Part shown: piece by piece, positions 56,942 to 64,000 of the stretch
How positions within the stretch are numbered: the first letter of the stretch is position 1
Layout of the letters: each line of letters starts with the position of its first letter
Assembly: GCA_046160545.1 (NCBI GenBank)
Contig: JBJXGS010000113.1
Span: 1 to 64,000, forward strand
Length of the DNA stretch: 64,000 bases
Source: JAEUOS01 sp046160545
GTDB lineage: Bacteria; Pseudomonadota; Gammaproteobacteria; Burkholderiales; JAEUOS01
Direction of reading: 5' to 3'
Notes under the pieces: generated by a model
What the model was told of the DNA's origin: nothing
Database searches by the model: none
The model's input: the letters and a program-made list of their open reading frames with translations, nothing else
Program-made: the position numbers and the translations under genes

Positions 56942-57781
56942 ATGCCCAATAGCCACGCTCCGGCGCGCAACGTCTTTTACGTCTCCGATGGCACCGGCAT
57001 CACCGCCGAGACGCTGGGTCAGTCGCTCCTGACCCAGTTCGAAGGACTGCCGACTCACACTACGCGCATGCCGTTCGTGGATTCGGTGGAGAAGGCGCGC
57101 GAATGTGTGGCAAGAATCGAGGCTGCGCACGCCCAGACGGGCTTGCGTCCGATCGTCTTCAACACCCTGGTCGACGCCGAGACCAGTCGGGTCGTGCGTG
57201 CCAGCGATGCGCTGGTGCTGGACCTGTTCCAGACCTTTATCGAACCGCTGGAACGTGAACTGGGACTCAAGTCCACGCATACCATCGGCCGTTCGCACAG
57301 CGCGACGAAGAACCAGGCCGAGTACACCAATCGGATCGAGGCCATCAACTTCAGCCTCGCCCACGACGACGGCCAGAGCGACAAGAACCTCGCGCAGGCC
57401 GACGTGATCCTGATCGGCGTCTCACGCAGCGGCAAGACGCCGACCTCGCTGTACCTGGCACTGACCTTCGGCCTGCGCTGCGCCAACTATCCGCTGATTC
57501 CGGAAGACTTCGAGCGCGACGAGCTGCCTTCGACGCTGCTGCCCTGGCGCACCAAGCTCTTTGGCCTCACCATACAGCCCGAACGCTTGGCCGAGATTCG
57601 CCACGAACGTCGCCCCAACAGTCGCTATGCCGCATTGGACAATTGCCGCATGGAGGTCGCGGCTGCCGAGGCCATGATGCGGCGCGAGGGCATACGCTGG
57701 CTGTCCTCGACCACCAAGTCGATCGAGGAGATCGCGACGACAGTGATGCAGGAGATCAAGCTGGAACGGCGGGTGTTCTAG
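56942..57781 (+). CDS. ppsR: Phosphoenolpyruvate synthase regulatory protein (kinase/phosphorylase)
   Basis: This 279-residue DUF299 protein has the P-loop GVSRSGKT at residues 159-166 and the conserved FYVSDGTGITAETLGQSLL opening. It controls PEP synthase by ADP-dependent phosphorylation and Pi-dependent dephosphorylation of a Thr next to the active His. Codons from 56852 are open, but the family begins around the ATG at 56942. It is divergent from ppsA. Confidence 0.94.
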   Translation: MPNSHAPARNVFYVSDGTGITAETLGQSLLTQFEGLPTHTTRMPFVDSVEKARECVARIEAAHAQTGLRPIVFNTLVDAETSRVVRASDALVLDLFQTFIEPLERELGLKSTHTIGRSHSATKNQAEYTNRIEAINFSLAHDDGQSDKNLAQADVILIGVSRSGKTPTSLYLALTFGLRCANYPLIPEDFERDELPSTLLPWRTKLFGLTIQPERLAEIRHERRPNSRYAALDNCRMEVAAAEAMMRREGIRWLSSTTKSIEEIATTVMQEIKLERRVF

Positions 57782-57827
57782 TCCGAATCCGGCCAGTCTC
57801 GGCGGCCCGCACGGGCCAGAATGTGCG

Positions 57828-58799
57828 ATGCGGTTTTTTCTGGACCTGCCGCCCGCTCCATACAGACCCTTCCAGATGCGCTTGCGAGACCTGGCCGAAC
57901 TGCTGCTCCTGGGCGCCCTGTGGGGCGCCTCGTTTCCTTTCATGCGCGTGGCCGCGCCCGAACTCTCCCCCCTGCCCTTGATCGAAATGCGCCTCGGGCT
58001 GGCCGCCTTGGTGCTGCTGCCTATCGTCGCTGTGCGAACGGGACTGCCCGCCTTCAAGCCGGTGTGGCGCCCGGTCGCATTCGTGGGCGTCACCAATTCC
58101 ATGGTCCCGTTCTGCCTTTTTGCGTTCGGCGCCCTGCATCTGACCAGCGGCATGCTGGCCATCCTCAACGCCACCGCGCCGTTGTGGACTGCCATCATCG
58201 CCTGGGCCTGGTTGCGGGAAAGGCTCACTGCCTGGCGCGTTGCCGGGCTGGTCATCGGCTTTCTCGGAGTCGCATTGCTGATGGGTGACCGCGCTGCGAT
58301 GAAGACCGACATGGCGGTCTGGGCGATGCTTGCCTGCCTGGCCGCCGCTTTGTGCTACGGGGTCGCCGGCAACTACACCCGCCGACACCTGACCGGTGTC
58401 GACCCCTTGCTGGTGGCGGCAGGCAGCCAGGTTGCCGCGGCGCTGGTCTTGTTGCCGTTCGCGCTCGCGGCCTGGCCGACCACACCAGTGTCGACCAGGG
58501 CCTGGCTGGCTACCCTGGCGCTGGCGCTGGCAAGCACCGCGCTGGCCTACGCGTTGTACTTTCGCCTGATCGCCCGGCTCGGTATCAGCCGCGCCATCAC
58601 GGTCACCTATCTGATTCCCGCCTTCGGCATGCTGTGGGGCAATCTGTTTCTGGCCGAACCCTTCACGGTACACATGCTTGGCGGTTGTCTGGTGATCCTG
58701 GTCGGCATCGCGCTGGCAACCGGAATGCTTGGCCCGCGTGCTGGCGCCACCACTGCTTTGACCGCGAATCCGCCCGGGACGGAAAAAGCACAGGGTTAG
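57828..58799 (+). CDS. EamA/DMT family transporter
   Basis: This protein of up to 323 residues has ten predicted membrane spans in two EamA repeats: LLLGALWGASFPFMRVAAPELSPLPLIEMRL starts the first, and MLACLAAALCYGVAGNYTRRHL starts the second. DMT proteins export metabolites such as amino acids, purines or drugs. The true start may be 57876 (MRLRDLAELL), which is closer to the family N-terminus. No strong ribosome site is visible for either. The stop overlaps four bases with the convergent TPR lipoprotein gene. Confidence 0.9.
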   Translation: MRFFLDLPPAPYRPFQMRLRDLAELLLLGALWGASFPFMRVAAPELSPLPLIEMRLGLAALVLLPIVAVRTGLPAFKPVWRPVAFVGVTNSMVPFCLFAFGALHLTSGMLAILNATAPLWTAIIAWAWLRERLTAWRVAGLVIGFLGVALLMGDRAAMKTDMAVWAMLACLAAALCYGVAGNYTRRHLTGVDPLLVAAGSQVAAALVLLPFALAAWPTTPVSTRAWLATLALALASTALAYALYFRLIARLGISRAITVTYLIPAFGMLWGNLFLAEPFTVHMLGGCLVILVGIALATGMLGPRAGATTALTANPPGTEKAQG

Positions 58800-59461
58800 C
58801 GTACCCCTGCGATCTCGTCGGCGAATGGCGGGTACAGCTGCTGCAAGGCCTTGACTGCACGCTCGAGTGAAGCCGCATCGCCATTGCGCCGCGCCAGCAG
58901 TCCCAGGGAACGCCAGGCAAACAGATCGCGCCGGTCGATCTCAAGGGCACGATCAAAGCTGCGCAGCGCCTCGCGGTCACGCCGTTGCTCCGCAAGAAGG
59001 TCGCCCTGTTGCACCAGCGCAATGGTCGAAATCGGGTCGGTCTGCAAGGCACGCTCCAGTGTGCGTAGCGCCGCGCCGGGGTTCCCGGCACGGCGCTCGA
59101 CCTCGGCCAGAAGGCTCCACACACCGACCTCTTCGGGCAGCAATTTGCCCGCGCGTTCCAGACTGTCTTGGGCAAGAGCGAGTTCACCTGCCTGCATCTG
59201 CCCATAGCCTGCAATCTTCCACCACTCGCCGCGACTGGGTTCGCGCTCAAGACGCGCGCGCGCCAGCTTCACCAGGGCGGGCCAGTCACGCGCCTTGAGC
59301 GGCGCCAGCGCGTCGGCGAATTCACTGCGAAAGTTGAACTGGCGCATCGTGCCCGCCAGAAGCTCGGGCGCGACCGGTGGTGCAGCAGGTACCGGCACGA
59401 GGCAGCCTGCAACCAGCGCAGCCAGAAGACAGAGCCAGGACAGCCTGAGACAACGAATCAT
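58796..59461 (-). CDS. TPR-repeat lipoprotein
   Basis: This 221-residue protein has a lipoprotein signal peptide (MIRCLRLSW, core, lipobox VAGC with Cys20), then tetratricopeptide helices (EWWKIAGYGQMQAGELALAQDSLERA, then GVWSLLAEVERRAGNPGAALRTLERAL, then EALRSFDRALEIDRRDLFAWRSLGL). TPR lipoproteins act as scaffolds in the envelope; the partner is unknown. The ATG at 59461 overlaps the methyltransferase stop (ATGA, 59458-59461). Open codons to 59629 lack the lipoprotein start. Confidence 0.83.
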   Translation of the reverse strand: MIRCLRLSWLCLLAALVAGCLVPVPAAPPVAPELLAGTMRQFNFRSEFADALAPLKARDWPALVKLARARLEREPSRGEWWKIAGYGQMQAGELALAQDSLERAGKLLPEEVGVWSLLAEVERRAGNPGAALRTLERALQTDPISTIALVQQGDLLAEQRRDREALRSFDRALEIDRRDLFAWRSLGLLARRNGDAASLERAVKALQQLYPPFADEIAGVR

Positions 59462-60258
59462 GATGGCCTCGCCAAGGCTCGCTGGCGTCGCGCTTCGAAC
59501 AGGCAGACTGCCGCAGCGGCTGCAACGTTCAAGGATTCGCTGTGTGCCTGAATGGGAATGGCGATGCGTCGCGCGGCGCGCGCAAGGATTGTCGGTGAAA
59601 CCCCGGCGCCCTCGTTGCCGAACACCCACGCGATCGTGCCGCGCAAATCCGTAGCGAACAGGTCTTGCCCTGCATGCGAGGAGGTTGCGACCAGCGGTGC
59701 CTGCAAGCGATCGACGACCTCTTCGAGGTCGCAGCCCTCGAAGATGCGCAATGAAAAATGCGCTCCTTGTCCGGCGCGCAATACTTTGGGCGCCCAGGCG
59801 TAGACGGTGTGGGTCGAACAGAACACCTGTTGCACGCCGGCCGCAGCTGCACTGCGCAAGAGGCTCCCCAGGTTGCCCGGATCCTGCAGATGATCAAGCA
59901 GGAGGCAGTCGCCCTTGATGACCTCCGGGACGCTCTCGCGCGGTGTCGGCACTGCCGCGACGATGCCTGCACCATGCATCACGCCGCTGATCGAGTCGAT
60001 CAGCGCGTCGGGCATGCGTGTGGCCGCGACACCGGCCGAGTTCACCAGTTGCACCACCTCGGGTCGCAGCAGCGCGGACTCGCCCACGGCGAGCAAGGCC
60101 GGTGCGCCACGGGCCGCGACGTAGGCGCCGACGAGATGCGCACCGTCCAGCAGGGACAAGCCTTCCTTCTTGCGGGCCTGCGACGAACCTGCCAGGGCTC
60201 TCAAGCGTTTGAAGAGCGGGTTGTCGCGCGAGACGACCGACTTGATCGCCATCGTCAT
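59458..60258 (-). CDS. SpoU/TrmH family RNA 2'-O-methyltransferase
   Basis: This 266-residue protein has the three SPOUT knot motifs: LLDHLQDPGNLGSLLRSA, AWVFGNEGAGVSP and IPIQAHSESLNVAAAAAVCLFE. An N-terminal RNA-binding domain resembles L7Ae/L30e-like SpoU substrate-binding regions (VVSRDNPLFKRLRALAGSSQARKKEG in part). It probably methylates rRNA; the site is unknown. One base overlaps with the upstream aldo/keto reductase stop (60258). Confidence 0.9.
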   Translation of the reverse strand: MTMAIKSVVSRDNPLFKRLRALAGSSQARKKEGLSLLDGAHLVGAYVAARGAPALLAVGESALLRPEVVQLVNSAGVAATRMPDALIDSISGVMHGAGIVAAVPTPRESVPEVIKGDCLLLDHLQDPGNLGSLLRSAAAAGVQQVFCSTHTVYAWAPKVLRAGQGAHFSLRIFEGCDLEEVVDRLQAPLVATSSHAGQDLFATDLRGTIAWVFGNEGAGVSPTILARAARRIAIPIQAHSESLNVAAAAAVCLFEARRQRALARPS

Positions 60259-61187
60259 CAGAGCCCGGCGAACACTGACCGCATGCGCTCACGCTGGCGC
60301 GCATCCGGTAGCACGCCGCGCGCTGCTGCGAGGTTGTCGGCGACGTGCCGGGCGTTGCGCGTGCCAGGGATCGCCACGGTGACCGCCTCGTTGCCGAGGA
60401 TCCATTTGAGGAAGAATTGCGCCCACGACGCGCATCCGAGTTCGTCGCGCGCCCAGTCCGGCACGGCGCTGCCGCGCACGCGGGAGAACATCGCGCCTTC
60501 GGCGAAGGGCCGGTTGACAATCACCGCTATGCCGCGATCGCGGCAGATTCCCAGCAGGCGCTCTCCGGCTTCGGGCTCGGCCAGCGAATAATTGACCTGC
60601 ACCACGTCGAGCGGTGTGCGCCCAAGCGTCGCCTCGAGATCGCGATGAGCGCCGGCGTGGTAGTGGGTGATGCCCAGCAAGCGCACGCGTCCTTCCTTTT
60701 TCCAGCCGGCCAGCGTGTCCAGGTGTGACGCGGTGTCCAGCAGATTGTGTACCTGCATCAGGTCGAGTCGCTCGACTTTCAGCCGCGCCAGTGATTCGCG
60801 CATCTGCGCCAAGCCTTCGGCCTTGCCGTGCGTCCAAACCTTGGTGGCAACGAAAAGTCGCTGGCGCAATCCGCCAGTAGCAAGGAGCTGTCCCACCACC
60901 GACTCGGCGCGCCCGTACATGGGCGATGAGTCGATGACCATGCCTCCGCCGTCAACGAGTGCGTTGATGGCACCACGCGCCGCGTCGAAGTCCGCGCCGC
61001 TGGCGGTGACGTCGAAGGCCTGCCAGGTCCCCAGCCCGACCACAGGAACGCGCTCCCCGGTGGCCGGGATGGCGCGCGTCACGAGCGCGGTATGCGCCGC
61101 CATGCCCGCATCCGGCCGCAAAGTCAGGCCGACACCCGCACCAAGCAGCGCACGCCGGCGCTGGAGCTCAAGCGCCCTTGCCCTCAT
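60258..61187 (-). CDS. Aldo/keto reductase with Tat-like signal
   Basis: This 309-residue NADPH-dependent reductase has catalytic tetrad Asp86, Tyr91, Lys116 and His147 (DSSPMYG, TKVWTHG and QVHNLLD segments). The N-terminus reads LELQRRRALLGAGVGL, a twin-arginine-like signal followed by a short hydrophobic run, which would imply export. Alternatively translation may begin downstream, near Met29. Its start lies within the 3' end of the carboxymuconolactone-family gene (20-base overlap), and it ends one base into the methyltransferase start. Substrate unknown. Confidence 0.88.
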   Translation of the reverse strand: MRARALELQRRRALLGAGVGLTLRPDAGMAAHTALVTRAIPATGERVPVVGLGTWQAFDVTASGADFDAARGAINALVDGGGMVIDSSPMYGRAESVVGQLLATGGLRQRLFVATKVWTHGKAEGLAQMRESLARLKVERLDLMQVHNLLDTASHLDTLAGWKKEGRVRLLGITHYHAGAHRDLEATLGRTPLDVVQVNYSLAEPEAGERLLGICRDRGIAVIVNRPFAEGAMFSRVRGSAVPDWARDELGCASWAQFFLKWILGNEAVTVAIPGTRNARHVADNLAAARGVLPDARQRERMRSVFAGL

Positions 61188-61584
61188 GCTCGGCCCACAC
61201 CTTGCGTGCCACTCGAACGGCGTCGATCAGCGCCGGTGCACCGCAGTAGACGGCCGCGTGCAGGAACAACTCCTTCATCTCGACCTTGGTCACGCCGTTG
61301 CGGATGGCGCCTCGCACATGGAGTTCCAGTTCGTGCGGCCGATTGAGCGCCATCAGCATCACCAGGTTCAGGAATGAGCGTGTCTTCTTGGGCAGGGTGA
61401 ATTCACCGTTCGCATCGCGGCGCGCCCAGCTCGGCCCCCAGGCATGCAGGGTCAGGAACTCCTGGACGTCGGCGGTGAATTCATCGTCAATCGCAAACGC
61501 GCGATCGACATGCTCTGCGCCCAGGACTTCCTTGCGCACCGCGAGGGCCGTATCAAACATGTTCTGGCGGGTCGGTTCAGCCAT
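61168..61584 (-). CDS. Carboxymuconolactone decarboxylase family protein
   Basis: This 138-residue protein resembles gamma-carboxymuconolactone decarboxylase (PcaC): TAALAVRKEVLG-like opening (DTALAVRKEVLGAEHV), TRSFLNLVMLMALNRPHELELHVRGA, and EMKELFLHAAVYCGAPALIDAV ending. PcaC works in protocatechuate degradation, but many family members are of unknown function and no other pca genes are seen here. The ATG at 61584 fits the family length. It overlaps the reductase start by 20 bases, implying translational coupling. Confidence 0.88.
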   Translation of the reverse strand: MAEPTRQNMFDTALAVRKEVLGAEHVDRAFAIDDEFTADVQEFLTLHAWGPSWARRDANGEFTLPKKTRSFLNLVMLMALNRPHELELHVRGAIRNGVTKVEMKELFLHAAVYCGAPALIDAVRVARKVWAEHEGKGA

Positions 61585-61711
61585 ACCGGTTTTTCCTTTC
61601 AGGCTTGCAATCGTGCGCATTCTAGGAGACCACAGGCCTGCCGGAGTTGAGGCAGCCTGGGGCTGAAGGAGACTCAAGCGCGCGGGTATCGCCGAGGACC
61701 CGCGGTCGCGC

Positions 61712-63502
61712 TCACTTCTTCGCCGGCATCATGTCGGTGATGGTGCCGAGCGCCACTTCGGCAGCGAAAAACGGCGTCTCTGACAGCGTCGGATGCGGGT
61801 GGATGGTGAGCGCCACATCTTCCAGATCGGAGCCCATTTCCAGCGCCAGGGTCATTTCGGCAATCAATTCACCGGCGTTGGGGCCGACAATGCCGGCGCC
61901 GAGTATGCGCTTGGTCGACGGATCATAGAGAAGCTTGGTCACGCCCTCGGTTCGATCCACCGAGATGGCACGGCCGGAAGCCGCCCAGGGAAAGCTCGCC
62001 GCCTTGTAGGGAACACCATCTTTCTTCGCCTGTGCTTCGGTCAGGCCGGTCCACGCAACTTCAGGGTCCGTGTACGCCACGGAGGGCACGGTCAGCGCGT
62101 CGAATCCGGCTTTGTGGCCGGCAATGGTTTCAGCAGCGATCTTGGCCTCGTAGGTGGCCTTGTGCGCCAGCATGGGTTCACCGCAGATGTCGCCGATGGC
62201 GTAGATGTGCGGAAGGTTGGTGCGCTGCTGGCGATCCACAGGAATGTAGCCGCGTTCGTTGACAGTCACGCCGGCCGCAGGTGCACCGATTTCGAGACCA
62301 TTGGGGCGCCGCCCCACCGAGAGCAGGATGCGGTCGAACATCTGCTGTGCCGGCTGTGGCGTGGGAGCGCCGTCGGCCCCCTCGAAGGTCGCGAGCAGAC
62401 CTTCGGCGCGGGCCTCGATCTTCACTACCTTGGTCTTCAGGTAGATCGCCTCATAGCGCTTTTCAATGCGTTTGGCGAGCGGCTTGATGATGTCCCGGTC
62501 AGCAGCCGGGATCAGCCCGTCCATGAATTCGACGACTGTGACCTTGGAACCCAGCGCGTCGTAGACGCACGCCATCTCCAGACCGATGATGCCCCCGCCG
62601 ATGACCAGAAGGCGGCGCGGAATATCGGCCAGCAGAAGCGCGCCGGTCGAGTCCATGAGGCGCGGGTCATCGTCGGGAAAGCCCGGGATGCGCGCCACGC
62701 GCGACCCTGCGGCGACGATGCAGTGGTCGAAGGAGATGCGCTTTACGCCCTCGGCGGTCACGACTTCCATCAGGTTCGGACCGGCAAAGCGGCCCGTGCC
62801 CTGCACCACGCTGACCTTGCGCCCCTTGGCCATCGCGCCCAGGCCCTTGGTGAGCCGGCCGATCACCGACTCCTTCCAGCCGCGCAGCTTGTCGATGTCG
62901 ATCGCGGGCTTGCCGAATCCGATTCCGTTGTGCGCCATCTCCTCGGCCTCGGTGATGACCTTCGCTGCATGCAGCAGCGCCTTGGAGGGGATGCAGCCGA
63001 CGTTCAGGCACACCCCGCCCAGGGTTGCATAACGCTCGACAAGGATTACCTGCTTGCCCAGGTCGGCGGCGCGAAATGCCGCGGTATAGCCGCCCGGACC
63101 GGCTCCCAGGACCAGCACGTCCGCGTGCAGGTCGCCGCGCGCGACCGCCCCTGGTGCAGGCGCGACAGCCGACAGCGCAGGCGTGGCAACCGGCGCCGGA
63201 TCCGGCGCTGCCGCGGATGCTGTCGGGGCAGGCGCGACGCCTGCTTCCGCAGCGCGCGTGGCGCCCGACACTTCAAGCATTCCGATCAGGCTGCCGGTGT
63301 TGACCACCTCGCCCAGTTTCACACTCAGTTGCGTGATCACGCCGGCCTCCGGCGCGGGAATCTCCATGGTCGCCTTGTCGGACTCGACCGTGATCAGCGA
63401 CTGATCGCGCGTGACCACATCGCCCGGCTTGACCAGGATTTCGATGACCGGCACGTCCTTGAAGTCACCGATGTCGGGGACGCGAATCTCGATTGCGCTC
63501 AT
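61712..63502 (-). CDS. lpdA: Dihydrolipoyl dehydrogenase with N-terminal lipoyl domain
   Basis: In this 596-residue E3, residues 1-80 are a lipoyl domain (lipoyl Lys43 in ESDKATMEIPAPEAG) and about 84-125 are an Ala/Pro linker. The flavoprotein follows with FAD motif VLGAGPGGYTAAF and redox pair Cys165/Cys170 (GGVCLNVGC). This layout is typical for pyruvate dehydrogenase E3 of betaproteobacteria. No aceE or aceF gene is adjacent: the upstream neighbour on the strand is a hydrolase-like gene at 63517. It is the second E3 in the window. Confidence 0.95.
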   Translation of the reverse strand: MSAIEIRVPDIGDFKDVPVIEILVKPGDVVTRDQSLITVESDKATMEIPAPEAGVITQLSVKLGEVVNTGSLIGMLEVSGATRAAEAGVAPAPTASAAAPDPAPVATPALSAVAPAPGAVARGDLHADVLVLGAGPGGYTAAFRAADLGKQVILVERYATLGGVCLNVGCIPSKALLHAAKVITEAEEMAHNGIGFGKPAIDIDKLRGWKESVIGRLTKGLGAMAKGRKVSVVQGTGRFAGPNLMEVVTAEGVKRISFDHCIVAAGSRVARIPGFPDDDPRLMDSTGALLLADIPRRLLVIGGGIIGLEMACVYDALGSKVTVVEFMDGLIPAADRDIIKPLAKRIEKRYEAIYLKTKVVKIEARAEGLLATFEGADGAPTPQPAQQMFDRILLSVGRRPNGLEIGAPAAGVTVNERGYIPVDRQQRTNLPHIYAIGDICGEPMLAHKATYEAKIAAETIAGHKAGFDALTVPSVAYTDPEVAWTGLTEAQAKKDGVPYKAASFPWAASGRAISVDRTEGVTKLLYDPSTKRILGAGIVGPNAGELIAEMTLALEMGSDLEDVALTIHPHPTLSETPFFAAEVALGTITDMMPAKK

Positions 63503-63516
63503 CTTGCGTAGCCTCG

Positions 63517-64000
63517 CTACTTTTGTGCCTTGACGGAATGCAGAACAATGGGCCCGGCGGAACTCTTGTCGAATTCGCAGCCGGCAGCAACGCCGGCCCG
63601 CGCGAGGTCGGCGCCGGTGCGCGCGCGCGACCAGCTGGCATGCATCGCGCCGAGCGCGAAGGCACGCCCCGATCCGATGGCCCAGAAACGCTCGAACGCA
63701 AACACTTCGCGATACGAATAGACGCCGTAGATGCCGCCGGGATTGGCCATCAGCATGACGTATTGAGACGATTCGTACGGGTCGTCCTCCTCTTCCTTGG
63801 GGTTGAGGAAGAAGTGCTCCTTGAGCAAGGGATGCAGGCGCACCATGGTGTCGAAGATCTGCGCCTTGCCGTCGAACTGGGGATTGTCGACCTTGCGAAA
63901 CGCATGCTCGATCACCTGATGATGCGCACTCGAGCCGGCGATGCCGATCCAGGTGTCACGCACGCGAAAGATCTTGGCGTTGGCCTCGTAATGCGCGGCC
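63517..64000 (-). CDS. Ntn-hydrolase/HslV-like protein (5' end outside window)
   Basis: The last 160 or so codons of a gene that starts beyond the right edge. The visible part reads KIFRVRDTWIGIAGSSAHHQVIEHA and GSGRAFALGAMHAS, then AGVAAGCEFDKSSAGPIVLHSV, similar to proteasome-beta/HslV-like bacterial Ntn hydrolases. The N-terminal catalytic Thr would be outside the window. Substrate unknown. It ends 14 bases before the lipoyl-domain E3 gene start, on the same strand. Confidence 0.7.
   Translation of the reverse strand, partial: AAHYEANAKIFRVRDTWIGIAGSSAHHQVIEHAFRKVDNPQFDGKAQIFDTMVRLHPLLKEHFFLNPKEEEDDPYESSQYVMLMANPGGIYGVYSYREVFAFERFWAIGSGRAFALGAMHASWSRARTGADLARAGVAAGCEFDKSSAGPIVLHSVKAQK

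Noticed and set aside
57804..57817. GGCCC-GCAC-GGGCC hairpin after ppsR as a terminator
   Set aside because: The stem is only five bases, without a T run. The next gene begins about 10 bases further on, so termination here is doubtful.
61793..63511. A 572-codon plus-strand frame opposite the lipoyl-domain E3
   Set aside because: It is antisense to a full-length conserved enzyme; the His/Arg/Asp-rich composition is typical of a shadow frame.

Overview
The window is high-GC, gene-dense bacterial chromosome. It has no rRNA, tRNA, CRISPR array, insertion sequence or prophage that I can see, and no gene-free stretch longer than about 260 bases. Gene content and order (sdhCDAB-sdhE-gltA followed by odhA-odhB-lpd-zapE, a GntR gene between sdhC and mdh, acnD-prpF next to acnA, a roughly 400-residue TrpS) point to a betaproteobacterium, most likely Burkholderiales or a close relative. 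The species cannot be named from this sequence.

Layout. (1) 1-3.3 kb, minus strand: a tightly coupled unit of a GntR/FCD regulator, a phytanoyl-CoA-type dioxygenase, a SAF-domain oxidoreductase and a HAD dehalogenase-like enzyme that runs off the left edge. (2) 3.4-6.3 kb: a DUF2165 membrane protein, a small unknown gene, a quinone oxidoreductase with what looks like the broken 3' end of an enoyl-CoA hydratase gene just upstream of it, and a CoxG-like protein. (3) 6.2-18.8 kb, minus strand: the oxidative TCA block, read as sdhC-D-A-B-E, gltA, odhA-odhB, a secreted Cys-rich protein, lpd and zapE. (4) 18.9-30.7 kb: a HutC-type GntR regulator facing mdh, then a plus-strand run of a CitE-like lyase, prpB, prpC, acnD, prpF and acnA, closed by a clear intrinsic terminator. 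This joins the TCA cycle to the methylcitrate (propionate) cycle. (5) 30.7-38.4 kb, plus strand: transglutaminase/DUF2126, circularly permuted ATP-grasp/alpha-E and a second transglutaminase, a predicted peptide-forming or peptide-modifying system of unknown product, then a small unknown protein and a PIN-domain protein. (6) 38.4-44 kb: class II aldolase, L-2-hydroxyglutarate-oxidase-like flavoprotein, a secreted protein, VIT-family transporter, DksA/TraR zinc finger, YceH and an esterase-like hydrolase. (7) 44-51.3 kb, minus strand: ABC-F YbiT, GNAT, TrpS, site-2 protease, YciO, PHP phosphoesterase, alpha/beta hydrolase and a glycine-zipper lipoprotein. (8) 51.3-64 kb: acyl-CoA synthetase, GST and glycosyltransferase; ppsA facing its regulator ppsR; an EamA exporter; a coupled minus-strand group (carboxymuconolactone decarboxylase family, Tat-like aldo/keto reductase, SpoU methyltransferase, TPR lipoprotein); a lipoyl-domain dihydrolipoyl dehydrogenase; and a partial Ntn-hydrolase-like gene at the right edge.

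The metabolic theme is central carbon flow: a complete citrate to 2-oxoglutarate to succinate to fumarate set plus malate dehydrogenase, propionyl-CoA oxidation through methylcitrate, and the PEP synthase switch. The least understood parts are the transglutaminase/ATP-grasp operon, the left-edge dioxygenase module, the Cys-rich secreted protein inside the 2-oxoglutarate dehydrogenase operon, and several short dyad-symmetric elements in promoter regions. All assignments are from reading the sequence; no database search was run.
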